Positions 6,919 to 12,972 of a DNA stretch of 12,998 bases are shown here, in pieces (the stretch's first letter is position 1; each line of letters opens with the position of its first letter). This DNA comes from an uncultured Oscillospiraceae bacterium (GTDB lineage: Bacteria > Bacillota > Clostridia > Oscillospirales > Oscillospiraceae). The translations under genes were made by a program, and so were the position numbers. Below the pieces are notes generated by a model. That model worked only from the letters and a program-made list of their open reading frames with translations, was not told where the DNA came from and made no database searches. The DNA lies in the NCBI GenBank assembly GCA_900759385.1, contig CAAEUZ010000035.1, positions 1-12,998 of the forward strand. Reading direction: 5' to 3'.

Positions 6919-7586
6919 TGCTTGGCGTTTTTCGCCGCGGCGGCGGCTTCGGCGTCGATGCGCTCGCTGAGGTAGTAGCCCAGGGCGAGCAGGCTGTCGG
7001 AGAAGTGGATGTTCTCGACTATGGCCTCGTTCTCGTTGACGTCCAGCTCAATGTTGGTGAAGTTCCAGATGGCCTTCACGCCGTGGTCGATGAGCTCATG
7101 GGCGATCTTGTTGGCGATGAGCTTCGGCACGGAGAGGACGGCCACGTCCACCCTGCTGGTGTCAAAGATGTGCGGCAGCTCGGAGATATCGTGCACGCGG
7201 ATGCCGGAGATGTCGGTGCCGACCACCTCGGGGCGCACGTCGTAAGCCGCGAGCAGGTGGAAGCCGTACTGCTCGAAGCAGAAGTTCTCTATCATGGCGC
7301 GGCCTATGTTGCCGACGCCGACGAGGATGACCGAGAAGTCACGGTTCATGCCCAGGATGGAGGCGATCTCGCCGCGCAGGCCGGTGACATTGTAGCCGTA
7401 GCCCTGCTGGCCGAACTCGCCGAAGCAGCTGAAATCCTGCCTGATCTGGCTGCTGGTCAGGCCCATCTGACGGCCCAGCTCGCCGGAGGAAATACGATCC
7501 ACGCCCGCCGCCTTGAGCTCGTCGAGCTTGCGCAGGTAGCGGGGCAGACGCCGTATGACGTTATTGGAGACTTTGACTTGTTTCAC
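6915..7586 (-). CDS. rex: Redox-sensing transcriptional repressor Rex
   Basis: 223 residues from the GTG at 7586 (MKQVKVSNNVIRRLPRYLR), which has GGTGGG seven bases upstream. An ATG at 7610 lacks a ribosome binding site and family similarity in the extra residues. Rex is a dimeric repressor that binds DNA when NAD+ is high and is released by NADH, controlling fermentation and anaerobic respiration genes. The N-terminal winged helix (about 1-80) ends in the conserved DFSCFGEFGQQGYGYNV. The Rossmann domain has SVILVGVGNIGRA with the GxGxxG nucleotide motif. A consensus sigma-A promoter lies upstream at 7651-7679 and the SLH gene is coupled downstream. No clear Rex operator palindrome was found in the leader. 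Confidence 0.98.
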   Translation of the reverse strand: MKQVKVSNNVIRRLPRYLRKLDELKAAGVDRISSGELGRQMGLTSSQIRQDFSCFGEFGQQGYGYNVTGLRGEIASILGMNRDFSVILVGVGNIGRAMIENFCFEQYGFHLLAAYDVRPEVVGTDISGIRVHDISELPHIFDTSRVDVAVLSVPKLIANKIAHELIDHGVKAIWNFTNIELDVNENEAIVENIHFSDSLLALGYYLSERIDAEAAAAAKNAKQ

Positions 7587-7650
7587 TTTATATCCCACCA
7601 AAATAAGCATTATGACGCAGTTAAAAAATGCGCAATCAATTCAGCTTACA

Positions 7651-7679
7651 ATTATAGCACAGTCTTCAGAATTATTCAA
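7651..7679 (-). promoter_or_regulatory. Sigma-A promoter of rex
   Basis: On the minus strand TTGAAT (7674-7679), a 17-base spacer and a perfect TATAAT (7651-7656). A TG one base before the -10 makes it an extended -10 promoter. It lies about 65 bases upstream of the rex GTG, in the AT-rich gap between the anti-sigma terminator and rex. Confidence 0.88.
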
Positions 7680-7713
7680 GCCCAAAACACGGCATAATAT
7701 GTGTTATTTGGTT

Positions 7714-7749
7714 AAAAAAAGTCCCGGCGGGGTAGAAACGCCCCGCCGG
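7714..7749 (-). terminator. Rho-independent terminator after the trmB-to-anti-sigma run
   Basis: A nine-base-pair GC stem CCGGCGGGG (7724-7732) / CCCCGCCGG (7741-7749) has an eight-base loop. On the minus strand it is followed by GAC and seven T residues (A-run at 7714-7720). It lies just downstream of the anti-sigma gene stop and separates it from the rex promoter. Confidence 0.93.
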
Positions 7750-7770
7750 CTGACCGTGTTTTTTGTTCAT

Positions 7771-8559
7771 TCAGCCCAGCTTGCTGTCGAGCTGCTCCGC
7801 GCTGCCAAGCGCGGCCCATGTGGACTCGTCCTCCTTCTGACAGATGAGAGTCCCGTCAATGTTCCATATGAGCAGCTCGTGCTCGCCGCGCTCGCCCTCC
7901 ACAGCTACCACATAGTCGGCTTCATACTCCGGCGCGGACTCCACGTCCCCGGCGTAACGGAGTATCTGCGCGACCTCCTCTATGTCCTCGCTGGATTCCA
8001 GCCTCGTACTGACCGCATCCGTCGTGACGGTTATCGCGTCGATACTGTCGGTGCAGTTGCTCGACGCCGGCGTTGCGGAGGTGACGATGTGGTTGTCCGG
8101 CGCTGCCCCGTCCTCCATCATGCTCTCGGGGGCGATCTGGTTGGACTCTGACTTGCTCCCCGCCCCGGTGCTGCTGAAGGCCGCGGGCTTGCCCCGGTTC
8201 TCCATGCTGCCGGCGCTTCCGCTCGGCAGGGCCAGCTTTACGCCCGCGGCCACTACCAGGGCCAGGCAGGCCGCCAGGGCCGCGTACCTGGCTATCAGGC
8301 CGCGCCGCCGCGGCTTCGCACTCTTCACGCTTTTCCGCTCCGGCGCCTGTGCTCTTACGGCATCCATGACGCCGGCCGCGAAGCCCTCCGGCGCGCTCAC
8401 CTCGTCCAGGGCGAGAGACGCCGCTTTGAAAGCTTCAAAATACTTTCTGCACTCTTCACAACTTTCGAGGTGCTCAAAGAGCTCTTTCTCTTCGCTCTCC
8501 GGCAGCTCTCCGTCCAAGCACAGGCTGGCCATCTCCAAATACTTGTCACAGTGGCTCAT
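7771..8559 (-). CDS. Anti-sigma factor with zinc-finger (ZAS/zf-HC2) domain and one membrane segment
   Basis: 262 residues. The N-terminal part holds an anti-sigma zinc motif H-x3-C-x2-C (HLESCEEC, H30, C34, C37), preceded by the typical CLDGELPE segment. Such domains bind and hold the partner ECF sigma factor at the membrane. A membrane segment follows at about 90-110 after a basic stretch (KPRRRGLIARY). The remaining 150 or so residues would lie outside the cell: first a low-complexity linker rich in S, A and N, then a compact part (about 185-262) with VVAVEGERGEHELLIWNIDG that I do not recognise and that could be the signal-sensing domain. The ATG at 8559 overlaps the sigma factor TGA (ATGA), which makes the pairing firm. 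A strong terminator follows. Confidence 0.88.
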   Translation of the reverse strand: MSHCDKYLEMASLCLDGELPESEEKELFEHLESCEECRKYFEAFKAASLALDEVSAPEGFAAGVMDAVRAQAPERKSVKSAKPRRRGLIARYAALAACLALVVAAGVKLALPSGSAGSMENRGKPAAFSSTGAGSKSESNQIAPESMMEDGAAPDNHIVTSATPASSNCTDSIDAITVTTDAVSTRLESSEDIEEVAQILRYAGDVESAPEYEADYVVAVEGERGEHELLIWNIDGTLICQKEDESTWAALGSAEQLDSKLG

Positions 8560-9182
8560 ACACCTGCTCCTCCCTTCGGGGCGTTTGACGCACCAAACCC
8601 GGGAATGTTCCCCTCACTCACAAGAAAATCGCAAAGTTTTTTTCTTGCCCTGAAAATACGCGATTTTACGGTCCCCGGTTCTATGCCCAGCGCCTCGCCT
8701 ATCTCGTCGTAGCTGAGCCCGTTTATCTCCCGCAGCAGGAGGATTTCCCTGTACTGGGGAGAGAGTGAGTCCAGGCCGCGCCGGACACTCTCGCGCGTCA
8801 GCGTGCGCTCCAGCTGGGCCTCCGGCGAGAAGCGCTCGTCCGGCACCTCAAGCTCCCCGGCGTCGTCGCCGTCCTCGTCCGTCCAGGTCATGGACACCGT
8901 GCGCTTCTTGGCGCGCGAGCGGATGAAGTCGATGCATATGTTGCTGGTCAGCCGGTAGAGCCAGACGGAAAACTTGCTGTCCCCCCGGAATCCCGTCAGT
9001 GAATTGAATGCGCGGATAAACGCCTCCTGCGCCATGTCACGCGCGTCCTCCTCGTTGCCGACCATGCGCAGGGCAAGGCTGTACACCTTATTCTGATGTT
9101 CGATAACCAGGGCCTCGAAGGCCTCGGTATCGCCGGAGAGCACCTTCTCGATGATCTCCCGCTCTTCCTGTCTGGTCAACAA
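8556..9182 (-). CDS. RNA polymerase ECF-type sigma factor (SigW/RpoE-like)
   Basis: About 208 residues. Region 2 (about 25-92) carries DARDMAQEAFIRAFNSL and FSVWLYRLTSNICIDFIR, the -10 recognition and core-binding helices. Region 4 (about 140-190) carries LSPQYREILLLREINGLSY followed by a helix-turn-helix (EIGEALGIEPGTVKSRIFRA). The start is uncertain: GTG at 9188 has no well-placed ribosome binding site, while TTG at 9182 or 9179 has AGAGG five or eight bases away; I chose 9182. The anti-sigma gene overlaps the 3' end by four bases. It lies 38 to 47 bases after dusB with a small hairpin between. Which promoters it reads cannot be told; no clear ECF-type AAC...CGT autoregulatory promoter was found in front of it. 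Confidence 0.95.
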   Translation of the reverse strand: MLTRQEEREIIEKVLSGDTEAFEALVIEHQNKVYSLALRMVGNEEDARDMAQEAFIRAFNSLTGFRGDSKFSVWLYRLTSNICIDFIRSRAKKRTVSMTWTDEDGDDAGELEVPDERFSPEAQLERTLTRESVRRGLDSLSPQYREILLLREINGLSYDEIGEALGIEPGTVKSRIFRARKKLCDFLVSEGNIPGFGASNAPKGGAGV

Positions 9183-9205
9183 TTTCACCTCTGATATCTG
9201 TTAAA

Positions 9206-9222
9206 CGGCGCTCCATGCGCCG
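9206..9222 (-). terminator. Small hairpin between dusB and the sigma factor gene
   Basis: A six-base-pair GC stem CGGCGC/GCGCCG with a five-base loop lies between the dusB stop and the sigma gene. On the minus strand only three T residues follow (TTTAACAG). It could be a weak or partial terminator or a pause site that lowers sigma factor expression relative to the upstream genes; it is too weak to call an operon end. Confidence 0.35.
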
Positions 9223-9226
9223 GCAG

Positions 9227-10222
9227 TCACACTGTGCCGGACGGCTTCCCCAGGTTCATCTCCGCCCGCTTGAGTATCCTCCGCAGCTCCTCCAGCGAGG
9301 ATATGTGCACCAGCTCCTGCTTGTACTCGCCGGAGTGGGGCACGCCGTGGAGATAGTTGGGTATGCGCGCCCGGGCCTCTATGCAGGCCAGGCGTTCGCC
9401 CTTCTCGGCCGCGGACAGCTCCACCTGGCGGTACGCCATGGCGAGCTTCTCCGCCAGCGGCGGCTCGTCCGGGATGGGGCGGCCCTCCAGGGCCGCATCG
9501 GCGGCGGCGAATATCCACGGGTTGCCGAAGGAGCCGCGCCCGATCATGCACGCGGCCGCGCCGGTATAGCGCACGATATGCGCCGCGTCCGGGCCGGAGA
9601 ACACGTCCCCGTTGGCGATGACCGGCACCCTGACGGCGGCAGCGACCTCGCGTATGGCGTCCCAGTCCGCGCGCCCGGAGTACATCTGCACGCGCGTGCG
9701 CCCGTGCACGGCGATGGCGGCGACGCCGGCCTGTTCCAGTATCCCGGCCACCTCCACGCAGTTCACGCTGCCGGCGTCCCAGCCCTTGCGGATTTTCACC
9801 GTCACGGGCACGTCCACCGCGTTGACCACCGCGGCGGCGACCTCCCCGGCCAGCTCCGGCGTGCGCATCAGCGCCGAGCCGTCCCCGCTCTTGACTATCT
9901 TGCCCACGGGGCAGCCCATATTGATGTCGATTATGTCCGCGTGGCATATCTCCAGCGCGCGCCTGGCGCCCTCGGCCATACTCTCCGGCTCGTGGCCGAA
10001 AATCTGCGCGGCGACGGGCCGCCCGTGCTGCGGGATGTGCAGCAGCGCGGCAGTCTTCCTGTCATTATAGCACAGCGCCTTGGCGCTGACCATCTCCGTG
10101 TACACCAGGGCCGCGCCCTGCTCCAGGCAGAGCGTGCGGAAGGCCGCGTCGCTCACCCCGGCCATCGGGGCCAGCACCGCGCGGCCGTCAAGGTGCACGG
10201 AGCCTATGTCAAAGCCGCTCAC
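9227..10222 (-). CDS. dusB: tRNA-dihydrouridine synthase (DusB type)
   Basis: 331 residues from the GTG at 10222, which overlaps the exoA TGA by four bases (GTGA). The product is an FMN-dependent TIM-barrel enzyme that reduces uridine to dihydrouridine in tRNA, using NADPH. Visible motifs: APMAGVSDAAFR (18-29, FMN-binding start of the barrel), DINMGCPVGKIVKSGDGSAL (99-118, with C104 as the catalytic acid), HGRTRVQMYSGRADW (173-187), VIANGDVFS (201-209) and MIGRGSFGNPWIF (226-238). The C-terminal helical domain is present. The frame continues upstream to 10375, but that part is antisense-like noise over exoA. DusB is the common Firmicutes Dus and fits; assignment to a specific Dus subfamily rests on memory of motif wording. 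Confidence 0.95.
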   Translation of the reverse strand: MSGFDIGSVHLDGRAVLAPMAGVSDAAFRTLCLEQGAALVYTEMVSAKALCYNDRKTAALLHIPQHGRPVAAQIFGHEPESMAEGARRALEICHADIIDINMGCPVGKIVKSGDGSALMRTPELAGEVAAAVVNAVDVPVTVKIRKGWDAGSVNCVEVAGILEQAGVAAIAVHGRTRVQMYSGRADWDAIREVAAAVRVPVIANGDVFSGPDAAHIVRYTGAAACMIGRGSFGNPWIFAAADAALEGRPIPDEPPLAEKLAMAYRQVELSAAEKGERLACIEARARIPNYLHGVPHSGEYKQELVHISSLEELRRILKRAEMNLGKPSGTV

Positions 10223-10971
10223 TTGAGGTCCAGCCCCACCGGGCAGTGGTCGCTGCCCATGATCTCCGGGCAGATAAAGGCGTCCGCAATGCGCTCGCGC
10301 AGCCGATCGGAGCAGATGAAGTAGTCTATGCGCCAGCCCACGTTCCGCTCCCGGGAGGCGGCGCGGAAGCTCCACCAGGAATATGCGTCCCGCTTGTCGG
10401 GATAGAGGTAGCGGAAGGAGTCCGTGAACCCGCTGGCCAGCAGCTCGGTCATCTTGCCGCGCTCCTGGTCGGTGAACCCGGCGTTCATGTGGTTGGTAGA
10501 GGGGTTCTTCAGGTCAATCTCCTCATGGGCCACATTCATGTCCCCGCAGGCAATCACCGGCTTGCGCTTGTCCAGCTCCATCAGGTGGGCGCGGAAGGCG
10601 TCCTCCCAGGTCATGCGGTAGTCGAGGCGCTTGAGCTCGTTCTGCGAGTTGGGCGTGTAGACGCAGACGAGGTAGAAGTCCTCGAATTCGCAGGTGATAA
10701 CGCGGCCCTCGGCGTCGTGCTCGGGGCAGCCGAGATTGTACGTGACGCTCAGCGGCTCGGTGCGCGTGAACACGGCGGTGCCGGAGTAGCCCTTTTTCTC
10801 GGCGTAGCACCAGTACTGGTGATAGCCGGGCAGGTCAAGCTCTATCTGCCCGGCCTGCAGTTTGGTCTCCTGTAGACAAAAGACGTCTGCACCCAGCGAA
10901 GTGAAACTGTCCATAAAGCCTTTTTTTACGGCGGCGCGCAGGCCGTTGACATTCCAGGATATCAGCCGCAC
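10219..10971 (-). CDS. exoA: Exodeoxyribonuclease III / AP endonuclease (ExoA, Xth family)
   Basis: 250 residues, full family length. The enzyme cuts DNA at abasic sites and removes 3'-blocking groups in base excision repair. Active-site motifs are all present: ISWNVNGLRA (N7/N9 region), LQETK with the metal-binding E35, VYTPN with Y105, GDMNVAHEEID with D144 and N146, and GSDHCPV with D241 and H242. The start is GTG at 10971, overlapping the end of trmB by ten bases; AAAGGGG lies about ten bases upstream inside trmB. It overlaps dusB downstream by four bases. The trmB-exoA-dusB grouping suggests constitutive housekeeping expression from the promoter before trmB. Confidence 0.97.
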   Translation of the reverse strand: MRLISWNVNGLRAAVKKGFMDSFTSLGADVFCLQETKLQAGQIELDLPGYHQYWCYAEKKGYSGTAVFTRTEPLSVTYNLGCPEHDAEGRVITCEFEDFYLVCVYTPNSQNELKRLDYRMTWEDAFRAHLMELDKRKPVIACGDMNVAHEEIDLKNPSTNHMNAGFTDQERGKMTELLASGFTDSFRYLYPDKRDAYSWWSFRAASRERNVGWRIDYFICSDRLRERIADAFICPEIMGSDHCPVGLDLK

Positions 10972-11597
10972 CTGAAAACATCCCCTTTCACCGCCACGAG
11001 GCGGTTGATTTTCACGCCCTGTTCGCGGAATTTGGCCTCGTAATCGGTCATCACGGTGTCATGCCAGTCGCGCGAGACATCCTTCAGCGTCCAGCCGCAG
11101 CCTTCGTACTGCTCAAGGCTCCACTCGAAGAGGGGCACGTTATCGGTCTTGAACCAGATCTCCCCGCCGGGCTTGAGCGCGTCAAAGCACAGCTTCTGAA
11201 AGCTCGGGGCCGTCAGGCGGCGCTTGAACTGCTTTTTCTTCGGCCAGGGGTCCGGGAAGTTTATGTATATGCGCCCAACCTCGGCCGGGGCGAAGTACTC
11301 GGCCAGGCTGGCGGCGTCCTTGGCCAGGAAGCGCACGTTGGTCAGGCCGCGTTCGCAGGCCCGCTCCATGGCCACCACCAGGGCGTCCGGCACCTTCTCC
11401 ACGGCGGCGAAGAGCACGCGCGGGTTCTGCTCCGCCATGTCGCAGGTAAAGCGGCCCTTGCCGCAGCCCAGCTCCACGTGGACCTCGTCGTAGACGGGGT
11501 AGGCGTCCAGCCAGCTGCCGCGCAGGGCCTCCGGCGAATTCTCCAGCACATGAGCGCAGCGCTCCAGCCGGGGGATCAGGTTAGGTTTTTTTCGCAT
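10962..11597 (-). CDS. trmB: tRNA (guanine-N7-)-methyltransferase TrmB
   Basis: 211 residues, the usual length. TrmB uses S-adenosylmethionine to make m7G at position 46 of tRNA. Motifs seen: VELGCGKG (41-48, SAM-binding motif I), YINFPDPWPKKKQFKRRL (111-128, the family signature), KTDNVPLFEWSL (150-161) and TDYEAKFREQG (184-194). The ATG at 11597 begins the family-like sequence; a GTG two codons upstream (11603) with GGAG ten bases before it may be the true start. The frame is open to 11723 but this extension runs across the promoter and is not family-like. It is the first gene of the trmB-exoA-dusB-sigma-antisigma run. Confidence 0.97.
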   Translation of the reverse strand: MRKKPNLIPRLERCAHVLENSPEALRGSWLDAYPVYDEVHVELGCGKGRFTCDMAEQNPRVLFAAVEKVPDALVVAMERACERGLTNVRFLAKDAASLAEYFAPAEVGRIYINFPDPWPKKKQFKRRLTAPSFQKLCFDALKPGGEIWFKTDNVPLFEWSLEQYEGCGWTLKDVSRDWHDTVMTDYEAKFREQGVKINRLVAVKGDVFRCG

Positions 11598-11624
11598 TCT
11601 CACTTGCTTCACACTCCGAAGATG

Positions 11625-11653
11625 ATAGTACCACAATCCGACGAAAACTTCAA
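11625..11653 (-). promoter_or_regulatory. Sigma-A promoter of trmB
   Basis: On the minus strand TTGAAG (11648-11653), a 17-base spacer and TACTAT (11625-11630). It lies just upstream of the trmB start, so the leader is short. A second possible promoter for the same strand lies farther upstream inside the palindrome at 11687-11721. Confidence 0.75.
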
Positions 11654-11664
11654 CGAAGAAAAGG

Positions 11665-11693
11665 TTGCAGTTTTTGAAAGAACATAGTATAAT
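11665..11693 (+). promoter_or_regulatory. Plus-strand promoter pointing to tRNA-Pro
   Basis: TTGCAG (11665-11670), a 17-base spacer and a perfect TATAAT (11688-11693). The -35 is poor (three of six), the -10 is ideal. It is the best candidate promoter for the tRNA-Pro transcript, giving about 190 bases of leader that must be removed by RNase P. The -10 forms part of the left arm of the palindrome at 11687-11721. Confidence 0.55.
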
Positions 11694-11721
11694 CGGGACA
11701 TTGCAAATGTCCCGATTATAC
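11687..11721. repeat. Perfect 35-bp inverted repeat carrying two opposed -10 boxes
   Basis: Arms of 16 bases (GTATAATCGGGACATT at 11687-11702 and its exact complement at 11706-11721) flank a three-base centre GCA. Each arm begins with TATAAT read inward. On the minus strand TATAAT (11715-11720) has TTGCCT at a 17-base spacing (11738-11743), matching four of six -35 bases, so promoters face each other across the repeat. There is no T-tract, so it is not a typical terminator. It may be a protein-binding operator. Confidence 0.85.
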
Positions 11722-11822
11722 ATGGATTGCGGGCGAAAGGCAACCCCGGGTTAACTTTTTGTATATATTTCCTGCCCAGTCATGTCTTTTGGCCGTTCCA
11801 CAACCTCCGGGACCAATAAAAT

Positions 11823-11861
11823 CCGGGTGTTGCGCAGTTGGTAGCGCGCCAGCTTTGGGAG
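11823..11861 (+). pseudogene. Truncated tRNA-Pro copy (5' half only)
   Basis: This segment matches the first 39 bases of the intact tRNA-Pro 69 bases downstream, with two differences (at 11824 and 11851). It includes the acceptor 5' strand, the D arm and the anticodon loop with TGG. After the anticodon loop the sequence diverges; no anticodon 3' strand, T arm or acceptor 3' strand follows, so it cannot fold as a tRNA. It is best read as a relic of a tandem duplication. Confidence 0.9.
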
Positions 11862-11891
11862 AAACCGCCCGGCAGTCCCACAACTTCATAT

Positions 11892-11967
11892 CGGGGTGTT
11901 GCGCAGTTGGTAGCGCGCCTGCTTTGGGAGCAGGAGGCCCGGGGTTCGAGTCCCCGCACTCCGACCA
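11892..11967 (+). tRNA. tRNA-Pro (anticodon UGG), CCA encoded
   Basis: All four arms pair. The acceptor is CGGGGTG/CACTCCG with one G-T pair. The D stem is GCGC/GCGC around AGTTGGTA. The anticodon stem is CCTGC/GCAGG with loop TTTGGGA (anticodon TGG). The T stem is CGGGG/CCCCG with loop TTCGAGT. The discriminator base is A and the CCA end is encoded (11965-11967). Length is 76 with CCA. UGG reads all proline codons by wobble when suitably modified. It is followed within six bases by a strong terminator. Confidence 0.99.
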
Positions 11968-11972
11968 CCTTT

Positions 11973-12015
11973 CGCAGAAAAACCGCCTTTTTAGGCGGTT
12001 TTTCTGCGTTTTTTG
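11973..12015 (+). terminator. Rho-independent terminator of tRNA-Pro
   Basis: A perfect 15-base-pair stem CGCAGAAAAACCGCC (11973-11987) / GGCGGTTTTTCTGCG (11994-12008) has a six-base loop and is followed by TTTTTTG. It lies six bases after the tRNA CCA end. Confidence 0.96.
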
Positions 12016-12261
12016 TTCGATTTTTGCAGTTTTGCTATTTGCTGTTTCGTGGTGATTCAAGGGCCAAAACAGCGGCAGGCACATGAGCGAGGATGGCTGC
12101 CGAAACAGCCAAATCCCTAACCCATCCCTAACGGGGAAACTTCCGCATTTTGCCGTTCCTATCGGTGCCGTTGTCGGCTACTCCTGATCGTATGTCTACG
12201 CCGCGTAGGTCGTGAAGTAGGATTTCTCCTGCTATAAGTCAATCTTTGACCTATCTTAAAT
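12016..12261. other. Gene-free, lower-GC stretch between tRNA terminator and element remnant
   Basis: No convincing reading frame was found on either strand. Seen are two near-adjacent copies of ATCCCTAAC (12113-12121 and 12124-12132, 11-base period) and a short inverted repeat GGCTG/CAGCC (12095-12110). The composition is visibly less GC-rich than the chromosome to the left. This may be the junction of an integrated element with the tRNA region, but no integrase or tRNA 3'-end repeat is visible. Confidence 0.5.
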
Positions 12262-12624
12262 TCAATAGAGCGTCCACCAGTATTCGAACACTTTGCGATA
12301 CTGGTTGCCCTTCTTCGATAGGCCGAAATACTTACAGACCTTTCGATTGGATCTTCGCTTCAGATACCGTTGACAATTGCTGGACTTCATATACTGAACG
12401 TGCAGTCCGGAATGAAGTAACGTTCTTAATCTCTCATAGTCTCCCTTGATATACCCCATGTTTGGTGCATACCTGCTGTGTTGAATCAAAAACAGAAGAT
12501 GGTCTGAGTGCCTGACGCACTGGGTGCGGCGATATTGGCGGCCAGAACGTCGACCGCATCCGGGCTCGTTTTTAGTAGATCCCAAGATCTCGGCGATCCG
12601 CTTGTTTAACTCTTGCTCTGTCAT
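12262..12624 (-). pseudogene. Probable broken small phage/integrative-element genes
   Basis: A frame from ATG at 12624, with AGGAAG five bases upstream, gives MTEQELNKRIAEILGSTKNEP and then switches to a cysteine- and arginine-rich stretch that looks out of frame. Removing one C from the CCC run near 12564-12567 would instead continue as DAVDVLAANIAAPSASGTQ before a stop, which reads more naturally. The C-terminal part of the frame (possible start ATG at 12459) ends in RRSNRKVCKYFGLSKKGNQY and VFEYWWTLY. This resembles, from memory, short basic proteins found among phage and conjugative-element genes of Firmicutes. I read this as two small genes, at least one frameshifted, rather than one 120-residue protein. 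Function unknown. Confidence 0.45.
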
Positions 12625-12748
12625 AAGTCTTCCTGCTCTGTACGGTCCGGGTGATAGGGTTAACCCCGTGCCAGGAGCCACGCTGTTTTGCGTGGTATTC
12701 CCGCCGGGCTTTCTTACTGCGTTTGTCCAATGGAATCAACTGCGTCAC
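12572..12748 (-). CDS. Small basic phage/integrative-element-type protein (hypothetical)
   Basis: 58 residues from GTG at 12748, beginning MTQLIPLDKRSKKARREY, then HAKQRGSWHGVNPITRT, ending DRRDLGIY. AAGGAG lies ten bases upstream. The wording KRSKKARREYHAKQRGSWxGVNP is characteristic, from memory, of short uncharacterised proteins in Firmicutes prophages and conjugative elements; no function is known. It is highly basic, so nucleic acid binding is possible. The GTG overlaps by four bases (GTGA) the stop of a roughly 41-codon open frame upstream that ends VTTPRQKEGDDQL, and its 3' part overlaps the start of the next small gene at 12624 in another frame. This compact coupling is typical of phage gene clusters. 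Confidence 0.7.
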   Translation of the reverse strand: MTQLIPLDKRSKKARREYHAKQRGSWHGVNPITRTVQSRKTYDRARVKQADRRDLGIY

Positions 12749-12972
12749 AGCTGATCATCTCCTTCTTTTTGTCTTGGTGTGGTCACCCCAGAGGGTATAG
12801 CGCAGCAATCGCCGGCTGATATATGGATGGCACCGTGGATGTTCCAATCGTAGACTCCTCTATAACAATCTCATTACAAATGGCAAAGATCGCTTGCTAT
12901 TTGAGAGCACATCAGGTATGCTGAAGTACTCCGCTGAGGCGGAGATCATCCTGATGAATGGAGGCGATCCAT
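12749..12972 (-). other. Upstream part of the element remnant, no intact gene recognised
   Basis: On the minus strand the frame ending at 12745-12747 is open for about 41 codons (from about 12870) and includes NIHGAIHISAGDCCAIPSGV; a second minus frame is open with IVIEESTIGTSTVPSIYQP; a third begins MISASAEYFSIPDVLSNSKR and stops after 30 or so codons. Each looks partly protein-like, suggesting one or more frameshifted small genes. None can be named. Confidence 0.3.

Noticed and set aside
7587..7713. Rex operator (TTGTGAAA-type palindrome) for autoregulation
   Set aside because: Only fragments such as TTTTTTAAC on the minus strand fit; no symmetrical site was found.
9183..9300. ECF autoregulatory promoter in front of the sigma gene
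   Set aside because: No AAC...CGT pair at suitable spacing was seen in the gap or the end of dusB.
10808..10825. Repeat-like ACCAGTACTGGTG inside exoA matching the array motif
   Set aside because: It encodes the normal exoA sequence YHQYW; the short match is probably chance.
11716..12084. Minus-strand frame of 122 codons over the tRNA locus
   Set aside because: It is the reverse complement of the tRNA-Pro and its half-copy (repeated ALPTAQHPD), a well-known kind of false gene call.
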